Positions 21,236 through 29,546 of a stretch of DNA of 37,920 nucleotides are shown in pieces. The notes beneath the pieces were generated by a model, which saw only the letters and a list, made by a program, of their open reading frames with translations, did not search any database and was not told the origin of the DNA. The DNA comes from SVFI01 sp045588655 (lineage in GTDB: Bacteria; Bacillota; Clostridia; Lachnospirales; Lachnospiraceae), in the NCBI GenBank assembly GCA_045588655.1, contig JAZNEP010000047.1, positions 1 through 37,920 of the forward strand, written 5' to 3'. Both the position numbers and the translations under genes were made by a program. Position 1 is the first letter of the stretch; every line of letters starts with the position of its first letter.

Positions 21236-22294
21236 ATGAAAAAAGGAAAATTATTTGAGTCAAGGAAGCACATAAAAACAGTGTGCATCGGATTAGGAAT
21301 ACTGATGGTAGCACTTGTCCTTTACAGTATTTTTTTCTTCCGTTACAAGATACGTGAGAGTGCAGAGCTGATTGATTCGCTGGAATATAACACATACGAT
21401 GGGTATTATGTCATGATTACGAATGATAGAAAGAGTTCCTTCTGGCAGAGTGTTTATCGAGGCGCGAATGAGACTGCGCGAAATACGGGTGCATATGTCG
21501 AGCTGTTTGGTGAAAATCTGAATGAGGATTACGATAAACAGGATTTAATGAAGATAGCGATTGCTTCCAAAGTGGATGGAATTATTGTAGAAGCAGATGA
21601 ATCAATTTATATGGAAGAGCGGATCCGGGAAGCGCATGAAGCAGGTATTCCTGTTGTGACCGCTCTTTTTGATAATCCGGAAAGTTACAGACAAAGTTAT
21701 GTGGGAGTCAGTAGCTATAATCTCGGAAGAGAATATGGGGCACAGGTCTGCAAGATAGCAAAAGAAAAAGGGGCTGGAAACTATTCGGTGCTTGTTCTTT
21801 TAGATGAAGGACAGACAGGAAGTACGCAAAATATTGTAATTGGTGCTATACGAGAAGCAATACAGTTTGAGAACATGGGTGAGATGATACAGGTGGAGAC
21901 CACGCAGGTGGATAGCGGTTCTGTATTTGCGGCAGAGGAGTCCATTCGTGATATTTTTATGGAATCCGCAAATTTGCCTGATATCATAGTTTGTCTGGAT
22001 GAAAGAAACACGACTTGCGTATATCAGACCGTAGTAGACTACAATAAGGTAGGACAAGTAGAAATTGTGGGATATTATGAGTCAGAAAATATTTTGTCAG
22101 CGATTGGGAAAGATGTTATCTATTCGACGATTTCCATTGATACAGAACAAATGGGAAGCTACTGCGTAGAAGCACTGAATGAGTATAGACAGATGAAACA
22201 TGTGAGTGATTATTTCGGTGTGGACATTACAGTGATTGATTCGGATGTGCTTGGGCAAAGTGCAAAAGGAGGTACCGATGAAAAGATTGAGTAA
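21236..22294 (+). CDS. membrane-anchored sugar-binding sensor protein (XylFII-like)
   Basis: This 352-residue protein has a single N-terminal membrane anchor (about 15-36) and no lipobox, followed by a type I periplasmic-binding fold of the Peripla_BP_4 class (GYYVMITNDRKSSFWQSVYR, DGIIVEADESIYMEERIREA, GIPVVTALFDN, PDIIVCLDERNTTCVYQ, VEIVGYYES). It directly precedes a YesM-type kinase and overlaps it by 17 bases. Together with the YesN-type regulator it resembles the characterised XylFII-LytS-YesN xylose-sensing unit, where the binding protein touches the extracellular part of the kinase. It is therefore more likely a sensor than a transporter subunit. The ligand is unknown. The start abuts the corA stop with only a weak AAAGAGAA ribosome-binding site. 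Confidence 0.87.
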   Translation: MKKGKLFESRKHIKTVCIGLGILMVALVLYSIFFFRYKIRESAELIDSLEYNTYDGYYVMITNDRKSSFWQSVYRGANETARNTGAYVELFGENLNEDYDKQDLMKIAIASKVDGIIVEADESIYMEERIREAHEAGIPVVTALFDNPESYRQSYVGVSSYNLGREYGAQVCKIAKEKGAGNYSVLVLLDEGQTGSTQNIVIGAIREAIQFENMGEMIQVETTQVDSGSVFAAEESIRDIFMESANLPDIIVCLDERNTTCVYQTVVDYNKVGQVEIVGYYESENILSAIGKDVIYSTISIDTEQMGSYCVEALNEYRQMKHVSDYFGVDITVIDSDVLGQSAKGGTDEKIE

Positions 22295-23765
22295 ATTCAT
22301 TACGGACCTTTCCATCCGCGTCAAATTTTTAATGCTGTTCGTGGCCACAACGCTTGTGATTTTGTTTGTAAATACATTTATGTATTACAATATTAATCGC
22401 ATCACACTGCGTCTGGATGAGATATATATTAGTAACGTAAAGTTAAATGAAATGTCTGATGTGTTGTCACAGGTGCAAGAGAGCATGACAGAGTATCTGA
22501 ATACAAAGACGACGGACTCTATGGAGAAATATTATCGCAGTGAAAATGATTTTTCTATGCTGATTAATGAAATGGAATCCGGAACAACAGACAATAATTT
22601 GAAATTAATGGAGCGAAATATTCGCAACATGTCTGAAAGTTATCTTGCGCTAACTGCGGAAACAATAGAGGCAAAACGTGGACGAAATGTGGAAAAATAC
22701 AAAGAACATTTTGATGATGCGAGTGAGCTATATGAATATCTGGAGTCGTACCTGCTGAGCTTAAATAGTGAGAAATTCCGAATTAATACACGCAGTTACG
22801 AAGTGCTTTCTACCTCTATGCGATATCTGGAGATTGTCAGTATCACGATATTCATCGTGCTCGGAATTTTTAATGTACTTTTAGTCGGACTTGTAACAGA
22901 GTCTATGACGAGACCTTTGCTGGAGTTATCAAATGTGGCAGACCGTGTGTCTAAAGGAGATTTTGCTGTGGAAGTGGTTCCGGTAAGGTCAAAGGACGAG
23001 GTTGGTAGCGTAACAGCAGCGTTCAATCAGATGGTAAGTAGTATTCGTGAATATATTCAGCGGATTCGCGAAAGTATGGAGACGGAACGTAACTTAAAGG
23101 AAAAGGAGCTGTTAATGGAGGCGCATCTAAAGGATGCGCAGCTGAAATATCTTCAGGCGCAGATTAATCCTCATTTTCTGTTCAATACCCTCAATGCAGG
23201 TGCACAGCTTGCCATGATGGAAGAAGCGGATAAGACATATGATTATATCCAAAATATGGCGGCTTTTTTCAGATACAATATAAAAAAAGATAATGATGTA
23301 GTATCTTTGGCAGATGAAATTCGGCTTGTGGACAACTACATTTATATATTAAATGTAAGATTTTCAGGAGAAATTCACTTTTTTAAGGAAATTGATGAGG
23401 AATTGCTTCACACCAAAATGCCAAGTATGATACTCCAACCGATTGTGGAAAATAGCGTAAATTACGGTATCAGGGATATCGATTGGGAAGGGCGGATTAC
23501 GCTTTCTGTCTACAGAGACGACAATAAGGTATGTATTTGTATTGCGGATAACGGAGCCGGTATTTCGCAGGAGAGACAGAATGAAATCATGCGTGGGGAA
23601 GTCTTGACGGAAGAGTCTGTTTCTGATTCAAATGGTGTTGGACTAAAAAATGTAATGGAGCGACTGCATCTGTTTTATGATGGTGAGAATACATTTGAAC
23701 TGGTAAGTGAAGGGGAAGGCAAAGGGACGGCTGTATACATTATGGTCCCATATGAAGAGTCGTAA
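22278..23765 (+). CDS. YesM/LytS-type sensor histidine kinase
   Basis: This 495-residue membrane kinase has transmembrane helices at about 14-36 and 184-206, an extracellular helical sensor of about 150 residues between them, and HAMP at about 205-260. The His_kinase domain has LKYLQAQINPHFLFNTLNAG with His299. The ATPase domain has ENSVNYG (391-397), DNGAG (424-428) and NGVGL (452-456). It is expected to receive the signal of the anchored binding protein and to phosphorylate the following AraC-type regulator. ATG 22278 follows AAAGGAGG. An upstream ATG at 22236 lies inside the previous gene without a ribosome-binding site. Confidence 0.93.
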   Translation: MKRLSKFITDLSIRVKFLMLFVATTLVILFVNTFMYYNINRITLRLDEIYISNVKLNEMSDVLSQVQESMTEYLNTKTTDSMEKYYRSENDFSMLINEMESGTTDNNLKLMERNIRNMSESYLALTAETIEAKRGRNVEKYKEHFDDASELYEYLESYLLSLNSEKFRINTRSYEVLSTSMRYLEIVSITIFIVLGIFNVLLVGLVTESMTRPLLELSNVADRVSKGDFAVEVVPVRSKDEVGSVTAAFNQMVSSIREYIQRIRESMETERNLKEKELLMEAHLKDAQLKYLQAQINPHFLFNTLNAGAQLAMMEEADKTYDYIQNMAAFFRYNIKKDNDVVSLADEIRLVDNYIYILNVRFSGEIHFFKEIDEELLHTKMPSMILQPIVENSVNYGIRDIDWEGRITLSVYRDDNKVCICIADNGAGISQERQNEIMRGEVLTEESVSDSNGVGLKNVMERLHLFYDGENTFELVSEGEGKGTAVYIMVPYEES

Positions 23766-23783
23766 TTTAGAAAGGACTAAGTT

Positions 23784-25379
23784 ATGTATAAGATAATGCT
23801 GGCAGATGATGAAGGAATCGTAATTGATTCTCTGCAATTTATTTTGAAAAAAGAATTTGGAGATGAATGTCTAGTTGAATCCGCAAAGACGGGGCGCAGT
23901 GTGATTGAACTGGCAGAGCATTTTCGCCCGGATATCGCTATTATGGATATTCAAATGCCCGGTATCAACGGTATTGAGGCAATGAAAGAAATTCGTAAGA
24001 CAAATGCATCGACCATCTTTATCATAATGTCTGCGTATGATAAGTTTAATTATGCCAAGGAAGCAATCAACCTTGGAGTTTTAGAATATCTCAACAAACC
24101 GATGGACAGAGTGAAAATTCTGGAAGTGGTGCACCGTGCAATGGTGCAGATTGACAAGGAGCGGGAAAAACGCAGTCAGGAGTTAATAATCCGGGAAAAA
24201 ATGGAAACTGTAGTTCCGCTAATTGAAAATGGGCTCGTGTACAATCTTTTGTTTCAGGAATATTTTGAGGAAGATATTGATAACTTTAAAAAACTTCTCG
24301 GAATCGATACGGACTATGGTTATATGATGGCACTTGTGTTTGGTGAGAGTCAAGAAGGAAGTCGTATGACGAACGCAGTTGGAACAAGTGTGCGCGTGCA
24401 AAATCTTACGAGAGAAGTAAGAGAGGTTGTAAAAAGTTATTTTCCGGGTGTGGTTGGCAATGTTATGGCAAATAAAATTGCCGTGTTTATTCCGAGTGAA
24501 ACGAATAATCTGGATTATAATGAACGAATTGAGATTATTGAGAGAGCCAGGGAGATGGTCAGGAAGCTACGTCAACATTTTGAAGTGGTATTTCGGGCAG
24601 GTTTTGGTTCTGTAAGGAGTCTCAATGAGGTGATGGAATCGTATAACGAGGCATTGGATTCCTTGACAGCAACAACGGGAACAGTTGCACATGCAGATGA
24701 TTTACCGATTGGATGTGACTATGAAGAAAATTATCCTATCGAGATTGAGAAAAGTATATTTGAAAGTATTGAAAAGGGAGATTTGAATACCGTGTTGTCT
24801 TCAACGAACCAGTTTTTTGACTGGATGATTGAAAATTATGCGGAGTTTCCGATGGATATTAAGCTCAAGGCATTGGAATTTGTGCTTTGGGGAGAGCATC
24901 TGGCTTATCAGAGTGCGGGAAAGCTGTATCATTTTCGTTCCAGACAGGATTATCTTCCGGACATCCTCTCCTATGATAATTATGAGCAGCTCAGAAACTG
25001 GTTCACAGAAAAAATGGCCCAGGCCTGCAGGAATATTATGACCAGAAAGGAACAGCAGTCCAGCAGCGTGATTGATAGAGCAAAGGATTATATCAGCACG
25101 CATTATAATAGAGATATCTCCCTGGATGATGTTTCGAGAGAGGTGGATATCAGTCCATACTATTTTAGTAAGATTTTCAAGGATGAAACGGGTGAAAACT
25201 TTATTGAATATCTGACAAATATTCGAATCACCAAAGCAAAAGAGTTGTTACAGACTTCGGATATGAGTATGAAAGAGATCTGTGGATCGGTAGGATATGC
25301 GGACCCGAATTATTTCAGTCGGACATTCAAGAAAAATGTCGGGGTAACGCCTACCGAATTTAAGGAGGGCAAATCATGA
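23784..25379 (+). CDS. YesN-type response regulator with AraC DNA-binding domain
   Basis: This 531-residue regulator has an N-terminal receiver domain (Asp8-Asp9, phosphoacceptor Asp55 in IAIMDIQMPG, Ser83, Lys105 in YLNKPMD). A middle region of about 300 residues is typical of the YesN class. A C-terminal AraC-type double helix-turn-helix lies at about 429-531 (ISLDDVSREVDISPYYFSKI, MKEICGSVGYADPNYFSRTF). It should be phosphorylated by the YesM kinase 18 bases upstream and activate the sugar-transport genes downstream. ATG 23784 is preceded by AAAGGAC. Its stop overlaps the start of the next gene (ATGA), showing translational coupling to the binding lipoprotein. Confidence 0.94.
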   Translation: MYKIMLADDEGIVIDSLQFILKKEFGDECLVESAKTGRSVIELAEHFRPDIAIMDIQMPGINGIEAMKEIRKTNASTIFIIMSAYDKFNYAKEAINLGVLEYLNKPMDRVKILEVVHRAMVQIDKEREKRSQELIIREKMETVVPLIENGLVYNLLFQEYFEEDIDNFKKLLGIDTDYGYMMALVFGESQEGSRMTNAVGTSVRVQNLTREVREVVKSYFPGVVGNVMANKIAVFIPSETNNLDYNERIEIIERAREMVRKLRQHFEVVFRAGFGSVRSLNEVMESYNEALDSLTATTGTVAHADDLPIGCDYEENYPIEIEKSIFESIEKGDLNTVLSSTNQFFDWMIENYAEFPMDIKLKALEFVLWGEHLAYQSAGKLYHFRSRQDYLPDILSYDNYEQLRNWFTEKMAQACRNIMTRKEQQSSSVIDRAKDYISTHYNRDISLDDVSREVDISPYYFSKIFKDETGENFIEYLTNIRITKAKELLQTSDMSMKEICGSVGYADPNYFSRTFKKNVGVTPTEFKEGKS

Positions 25380-26431
25380 GAAGAAGAAATCTGCTATCGA
25401 TACTCTTAATTTGTCTTTGTATTTTTCTGGGGGGATGCAGCAAGGAAACACAGGAATCGGAAGTAACAGCAGAGACAACCGAGAATAAAATACAGATTGG
25501 TATGAGCTTTGACTCGTTTGTGATTGAACGGTGGCAGAAAGACAGAGATGTTTTTGTTTCTACGGCCAAGGAATACGGGGCAGAGGTCAATGTGCAAAAT
25601 GCAAACGGACGATTGGAGGAACAGATTGCACAGATTGATTATCTAATTGAAAAAGAAGTGGATGTGCTTGTGGTGGTAGGTATTGATTCAGATCGACTTT
25701 CGGGTGCAGTAAAGAGAGCAAAGGAAGCAGGAATCAAAGTCATTGCGTATGATCGTCTGATTAAAAATGCGGATGTAGATCTCTATATTTCATTTGATAA
25801 TGAAAGAGTAGGTGAGCTGATGGGCGAGGCTTTGGCGGAATCTGAGATGCCAAAGCGTAAAGTGCTCATGCTGACAGGTCCCACTTCAGATAACAATGTA
25901 TCTCTGATAGAGAAAGGATTCCGGTCTGTGATGGAAACGAATGAAATCCAAATTACGGACGTAGTGTATGCAGACGGATGGAAAGCAGAACTGGCAGCAG
26001 ATTATTTAAATGCCAATGGATCTGCTATGCGAGAAGTGGATGCTATTATGTGCGGAAATGATATGATTGCGACAAGAGTCATTCGTACGCTGGCGGAAAA
26101 TCGACTGGCTGGGAAGATTAAAATTGTCGGACAGGATGCGGAGCTGGAAGCGTGTCAGAGAATTGTAGAAGGTACGCAGGTTATGACGGTATACAAACCG
26201 GTAGAAAAGCTGGCACAGAAAGCGGCAGAGTATGCTTGTTTGCTGGCACAAGGGCAGGAGATTTCAACCGATAGAGAGGATGAGAAATATCAGACCATGT
26301 CAGATGGGACATATATGGTGCCAAGCATTTTTCTGGAGCCGATTTCCGTGAATGCAGAAAATATGAAAGAAGTCATCATAGATTCCGGTTTCCATTTTGA
26401 GGAGGACGTTTACCTCAATGTTCGTAACTGA
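25376..26431 (+). CDS. sugar-binding lipoprotein (XylF/RbsB-like)
   Basis: This 351-residue substrate-binding protein has a lipoprotein signal ending in the lipobox LGGC (Cys21). Its type I periplasmic-binding fold resembles xylose-binding XylF: IQIGMSFDSFVIERWQKDRD, VDVLVVVGIDSDRL, AGIKVIAYDRLI, LYISFDNERVGELMG, AIMCGNDMIATRVI and KIVGQDAE. It overlaps the response-regulator stop by four bases, so it is made with the sensing genes, and a terminator follows it. This separates it from the transporter genes proper, each of which has its own binding protein (ChvE). It may be a second sensor ligand-carrier or an alternative transporter feeder. Confidence 0.88.
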   Translation: MRRRNLLSILLICLCIFLGGCSKETQESEVTAETTENKIQIGMSFDSFVIERWQKDRDVFVSTAKEYGAEVNVQNANGRLEEQIAQIDYLIEKEVDVLVVVGIDSDRLSGAVKRAKEAGIKVIAYDRLIKNADVDLYISFDNERVGELMGEALAESEMPKRKVLMLTGPTSDNNVSLIEKGFRSVMETNEIQITDVVYADGWKAELAADYLNANGSAMREVDAIMCGNDMIATRVIRTLAENRLAGKIKIVGQDAELEACQRIVEGTQVMTVYKPVEKLAQKAAEYACLLAQGQEISTDREDEKYQTMSDGTYMVPSIFLEPISVNAENMKEVIIDSGFHFEEDVYLNVRN

Positions 26432-26482
26432 CGTAAGTAATCGGATATCATCAGGACCGAATACAATAGTAAATTTTTGCAA

Positions 26483-26529
26483 GACGTACAGGTGCAAATA
26501 ACAAATTTGTGCTAGTACGTCTCTTTTTA
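26483..26529 (+). terminator. terminator ending the sugar-sensing operon
   Basis: AGACGTAC (26483-26490) pairs perfectly with GTACGTCT (26516-26523), followed by CTTTTTATT. Confidence 0.85.
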
Positions 26530-26649
26530 TTGTCAAAAAATTCATAAAAAATGAAAGATATTCACAAACAATTACTACTCCGTGTGTGTTATATTTACGT
26601 TGTAGCAAAGATAACAGTTACAAAAAATTGTATAGGGAGGATTTATCCA

Positions 26650-27744
26650 ATGAAAAAGAAAATTTTAAGCGCATTACTTAGTATTGCGATGGTTGCTACT
26701 TTATTAGTTGGATGTGGCTCAGGAGCAGATCAGGCGTCCACAAGCTCATCCGGCGGATCAGGCGACAAAGGTTTAGTAGGTGTGGCAATGCCAACCAAAG
26801 ATTTACAGCGTTGGAATCAGGACGGTGCTAACATGCAGAAGGAGCTTGAAGCAGCAGGTTACAAAGTTGACTTACAGTATGCTTCAAATGATACAGCAAC
26901 ACAGGTTTCACAGATCGAAAATATGATCACATCCGGTGTAAACGTATTAGTTATCGCTTCTATCGACGGAAGTTCACTTGGAACAGTTATGAGTCAGGCA
27001 AAAGAAGCAGGAATTCCTGTTATTGCATATGACCGTTTGATCATGGATTCAGATGCAGTTTCTTACTATGCTACATTTGATAACTACATGGTAGGTACCA
27101 AACAGGGACAGTACATTGTTGATACATTAGATCTTGATAATGCAGCAGGTCCGTTCAATATTGAGTTATTTACAGGTGACCCGGGTGACAACAATGCAAA
27201 CTTCTTCTTCGGAGGAGCAATGGATGTTCTTAATCCATACATCGAGTCCGGTAAATTGGTAATCCAGTCAGGACAGAGAGATTTCGCAGACGTTGCTACA
27301 GCTAACTGGTCAACAGAAGAAGCACAGAAGAGAATGGAAAACATCCTTTCTTCTTACTATGCAAACGGAACACAGCTTGACATCGTTATGTGTTCAAACG
27401 ACTCCACAGCTCTCGGTGTTGCAAATGCTCTTGAAGCAAACTACACAGGAAGCTATCCAATTATTACAGGTCAGGACTGTGACATCGCTAACGTGAAAAA
27501 CATGATTGCCGGAAAACAGTCTATGTCTATCTTCAAAGATACACGTACATTAGCAAGCCAGGTTGTTAAGATGGTAGGACAGATTCTTTCAAATGAAGAA
27601 GTTTCTGTAAACGATACAAAAACATATGACAACGGAAAAGGAGTTGTTCCTTCTTACCTTTGCGAGCCAGTATTCGCAGACGTGAATAACTACAAAGAAC
27701 TGTTAATCGACTCTGGATATTATTCAGAAGCAGACTTACAGTAG
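26650..27744 (+). CDS. chvE: multiple-monosaccharide ABC transporter substrate-binding lipoprotein
   Basis: This 364-residue lipoprotein has a signal peptide ending in LVGC (Cys22) and a Ser/Gly-rich tether. Its fold is of the ChvE type (LVGVAMPTKDLQRWNQDG, NVLVIASIDGSSLGTVMSQA, GIPVIAYDRLIMDSDAV, GDPGDNNANFFFGGAMDVL, DIVMCSNDSTALGVANALE, PIITGQDCD). It delivers monosaccharides to the MmsA/MmsB transporter encoded next. ATG 26650 follows GGGAGG; an earlier ATG at 26551 has no ribosome-binding site and spoils the signal peptide. Codon choice is noticeably GCA/ACA/TCT-rich and regular, as in highly expressed genes. A -10-like TATATT lies upstream without a clear -35, compatible with activation by the AraC-type regulator. 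Confidence 0.93.
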   Translation: MKKKILSALLSIAMVATLLVGCGSGADQASTSSSGGSGDKGLVGVAMPTKDLQRWNQDGANMQKELEAAGYKVDLQYASNDTATQVSQIENMITSGVNVLVIASIDGSSLGTVMSQAKEAGIPVIAYDRLIMDSDAVSYYATFDNYMVGTKQGQYIVDTLDLDNAAGPFNIELFTGDPGDNNANFFFGGAMDVLNPYIESGKLVIQSGQRDFADVATANWSTEEAQKRMENILSSYYANGTQLDIVMCSNDSTALGVANALEANYTGSYPIITGQDCDIANVKNMIAGKQSMSIFKDTRTLASQVVKMVGQILSNEEVSVNDTKTYDNGKGVVPSYLCEPVFADVNNYKELLIDSGYYSEADLQ

Positions 27745-27767
27745 TTTGAAGTTGAATAGGTTATTAG

Positions 27768-27790
27768 CAGGCGGGAGAGCATCCCGCCTG
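27768..27790 (+). other. perfect intercistronic hairpin between chvE and mmsA
   Basis: CAGGCGGGA (27768-27776) and TCCCGCCTG (27782-27790) make a perfect 9-bp GC-rich stem with a GAGCA loop. There is no T run after it, so it is more likely to protect the chvE transcript from 3' decay or to cause partial termination than to be a full terminator. Confidence 0.7.
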
Positions 27791-27819
27791 TTGATACGAA
27801 TAGGTAAAAGGGTTAATTG

Positions 27820-27985
27820 GGATAGATAAGTTTAAGAGAATATATTTGGATAGATAAGTTTTAAGAGAATAGATTGGATAGATAAGTTAAGAGAATAAAT
27901 TTGAATAGTTGAGTTTAAGAGAATATATTTGGATAGTTGAGTTTAAAAGAATAAATTGGATTGTGTAGTAAAGAGATAAATAAAT
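27820..27985 (+). repeat. six degenerate 27-28 bp tandem repeats
   Basis: Units start at 27820, 27848, 27876, 27903, 27931 and 27958 and have lengths of 28, 28, 27, 28, 27 and 28. The theme is GGATAG(A/T)T(A/G)AGTTTAAGAG followed by AATA and T-rich ends. The first five are clearly alike and the sixth is strongly diverged and ends just before the mmsA ribosome-binding site. No open frame uses the array. Confidence 0.85.
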
Positions 27986-28001
27986 AATGGGAGGGATACA
28001 G

Positions 28002-29543
28002 TTGGCGAAAATATTATTGGAAATGAAAAATATCACCAAAACATTCCCCGGCGTGAAAGCATTGGATAACGTAAACTTAAAGGTAGAAGAAGGCGAGATT
28101 CATGCACTGGTAGGTGAGAATGGAGCCGGTAAATCCACACTAATGAATGTGTTAAGTGGTATTTATCCATATGGTAGCTATGAAGGAGACATTGTATACA
28201 ACGGAGAGGTATGTCAGTTCTCCAAAATTAAAGACAGTGAAGAAAAGGGAATCGTTATCATCCATCAGGAGCTTGCGCTGATTCCGTATATGACAATCGG
28301 TGAGAATATGTTCCTGGGAAATGAAAGAGGAAAGAAATTTGCAATTAACTGGAACGAGACTTATGGTGAAGCTGAAAAGTATCTGAAAACGGTCGGGCTC
28401 AAGGAGTCTTCCAGAACATTGATTAAAGATATAGGTACCGGTAAACAGCAGCTGGTTGAAATAGCAAAGGCACTTGCAAAGAAAGCAAAGCTTCTGATTT
28501 TGGATGAACCGACCGCTTCTTTGAACGAAACAGATTCCAAGGCACTTTTGGATTTGATGTTGCAGTTTAAAAAAGAGGGAATGACATCCATCATTATTTC
28601 CCACAAATTGAATGAAATTTCATATGTGGCAGATAAGATTACGGTTATCCGTGACGGATCGACCATTGAGACGCTGGATAAGAAAACCGATGATATTTCA
28701 GAAGGCCGAATTATTAAGGGAATGGTTGGACGTGAGATTACGGATCGTTTCCCGAAACGTACGGAAAAGAAAATCGGAGACATTAATCTGGAAGTAGAAA
28801 ACTGGAATGTATATCATCCTCTTTACCCGGAGCGAAAAGTAGTGGATAACGTCAATATCAATGTTCGAAAGGGTGAAGTAGTAGGTATCGCCGGATTGAT
28901 GGGTGCAGGTCGTACAGAGCTTGCAATGAGTATTTTTGGTAAGAGTTATGGTACGAATATTTCCGGAAAAATAAAGATGAACGGAAAAGAAGTGCACTTG
29001 AAAAACATTAAAGAAGCAATCAAGCATAAGATTGCATATGTGACAGAAGACCGAAAAGGAAACGGTCTGATTCTTTCAAATCCGATTAAGATTAATACAA
29101 CACTGGCTAATCTTGATTCCATTTCAAAAAATGGTGTGATTGATAAGGACAAAGAGTATGCTGTAGCGGTGGAATATAAAGAAAAGCTCAATACGAAATG
29201 TCCGACAGTAGAGCAGAATGTCGGTAATCTCAGTGGTGGTAATCAGCAGAAGGTACTTCTGGCAAAATGGATGTTTACAGATCCGGATGTACTGATTCTG
29301 GATGAACCGACCCGTGGTATCGATGTGGGTGCAAAATACGAGATATATTGTATTATTAATCGATTGGTGGCAGAAGGAAAATCTGTGATTATGATTTCCT
29401 CTGAGCTTCCGGAGGTTCTTGGCATGTGTGACCGTATCTATGTCATGAACGAGGGAAAAATGGTCGGAGAGCTGGATGCAGCAGAAGCGACACAGGAAGT
29501 GATTATGTCACATATTATTAAATCGGCGAATAAAGGAGCGTAA
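28002..29543 (+). CDS. mmsA: multiple-monosaccharide ABC transporter ATP-binding protein
   Basis: This 513-residue protein has two fused nucleotide-binding domains, as in XylG/MglA/MmsA. Domain 1 has Walker A GENGAGKST (38-46) and Walker B LLILDEPTASL. Domain 2 has the degenerate GLMGAGRTEL, the signature LSGGNQQKV and LILDEPTRGIDVGAK. It powers sugar import with MmsB and ChvE. The start is probably TTG at 28002, six bases after GGGAGGG (27989-27995). The ATG at 27987 overlaps that ribosome-binding site and would add five residues (MGGIQ). MmsB begins three bases after the stop. Confidence 0.93.
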   Translation: MAKILLEMKNITKTFPGVKALDNVNLKVEEGEIHALVGENGAGKSTLMNVLSGIYPYGSYEGDIVYNGEVCQFSKIKDSEEKGIVIIHQELALIPYMTIGENMFLGNERGKKFAINWNETYGEAEKYLKTVGLKESSRTLIKDIGTGKQQLVEIAKALAKKAKLLILDEPTASLNETDSKALLDLMLQFKKEGMTSIIISHKLNEISYVADKITVIRDGSTIETLDKKTDDISEGRIIKGMVGREITDRFPKRTEKKIGDINLEVENWNVYHPLYPERKVVDNVNINVRKGEVVGIAGLMGAGRTELAMSIFGKSYGTNISGKIKMNGKEVHLKNIKEAIKHKIAYVTEDRKGNGLILSNPIKINTTLANLDSISKNGVIDKDKEYAVAVEYKEKLNTKCPTVEQNVGNLSGGNQQKVLLAKWMFTDPDVLILDEPTRGIDVGAKYEIYCIINRLVAEGKSVIMISSELPEVLGMCDRIYVMNEGKMVGELDAAEATQEVIMSHIIKSANKGA

Positions 29544-29546
29544 ACA

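Noticed and set aside
27820..27985. Tandem array considered as a CRISPR
   Set aside because: Units are contiguous without unique spacers, they vary in sequence, and no cas genes are present.
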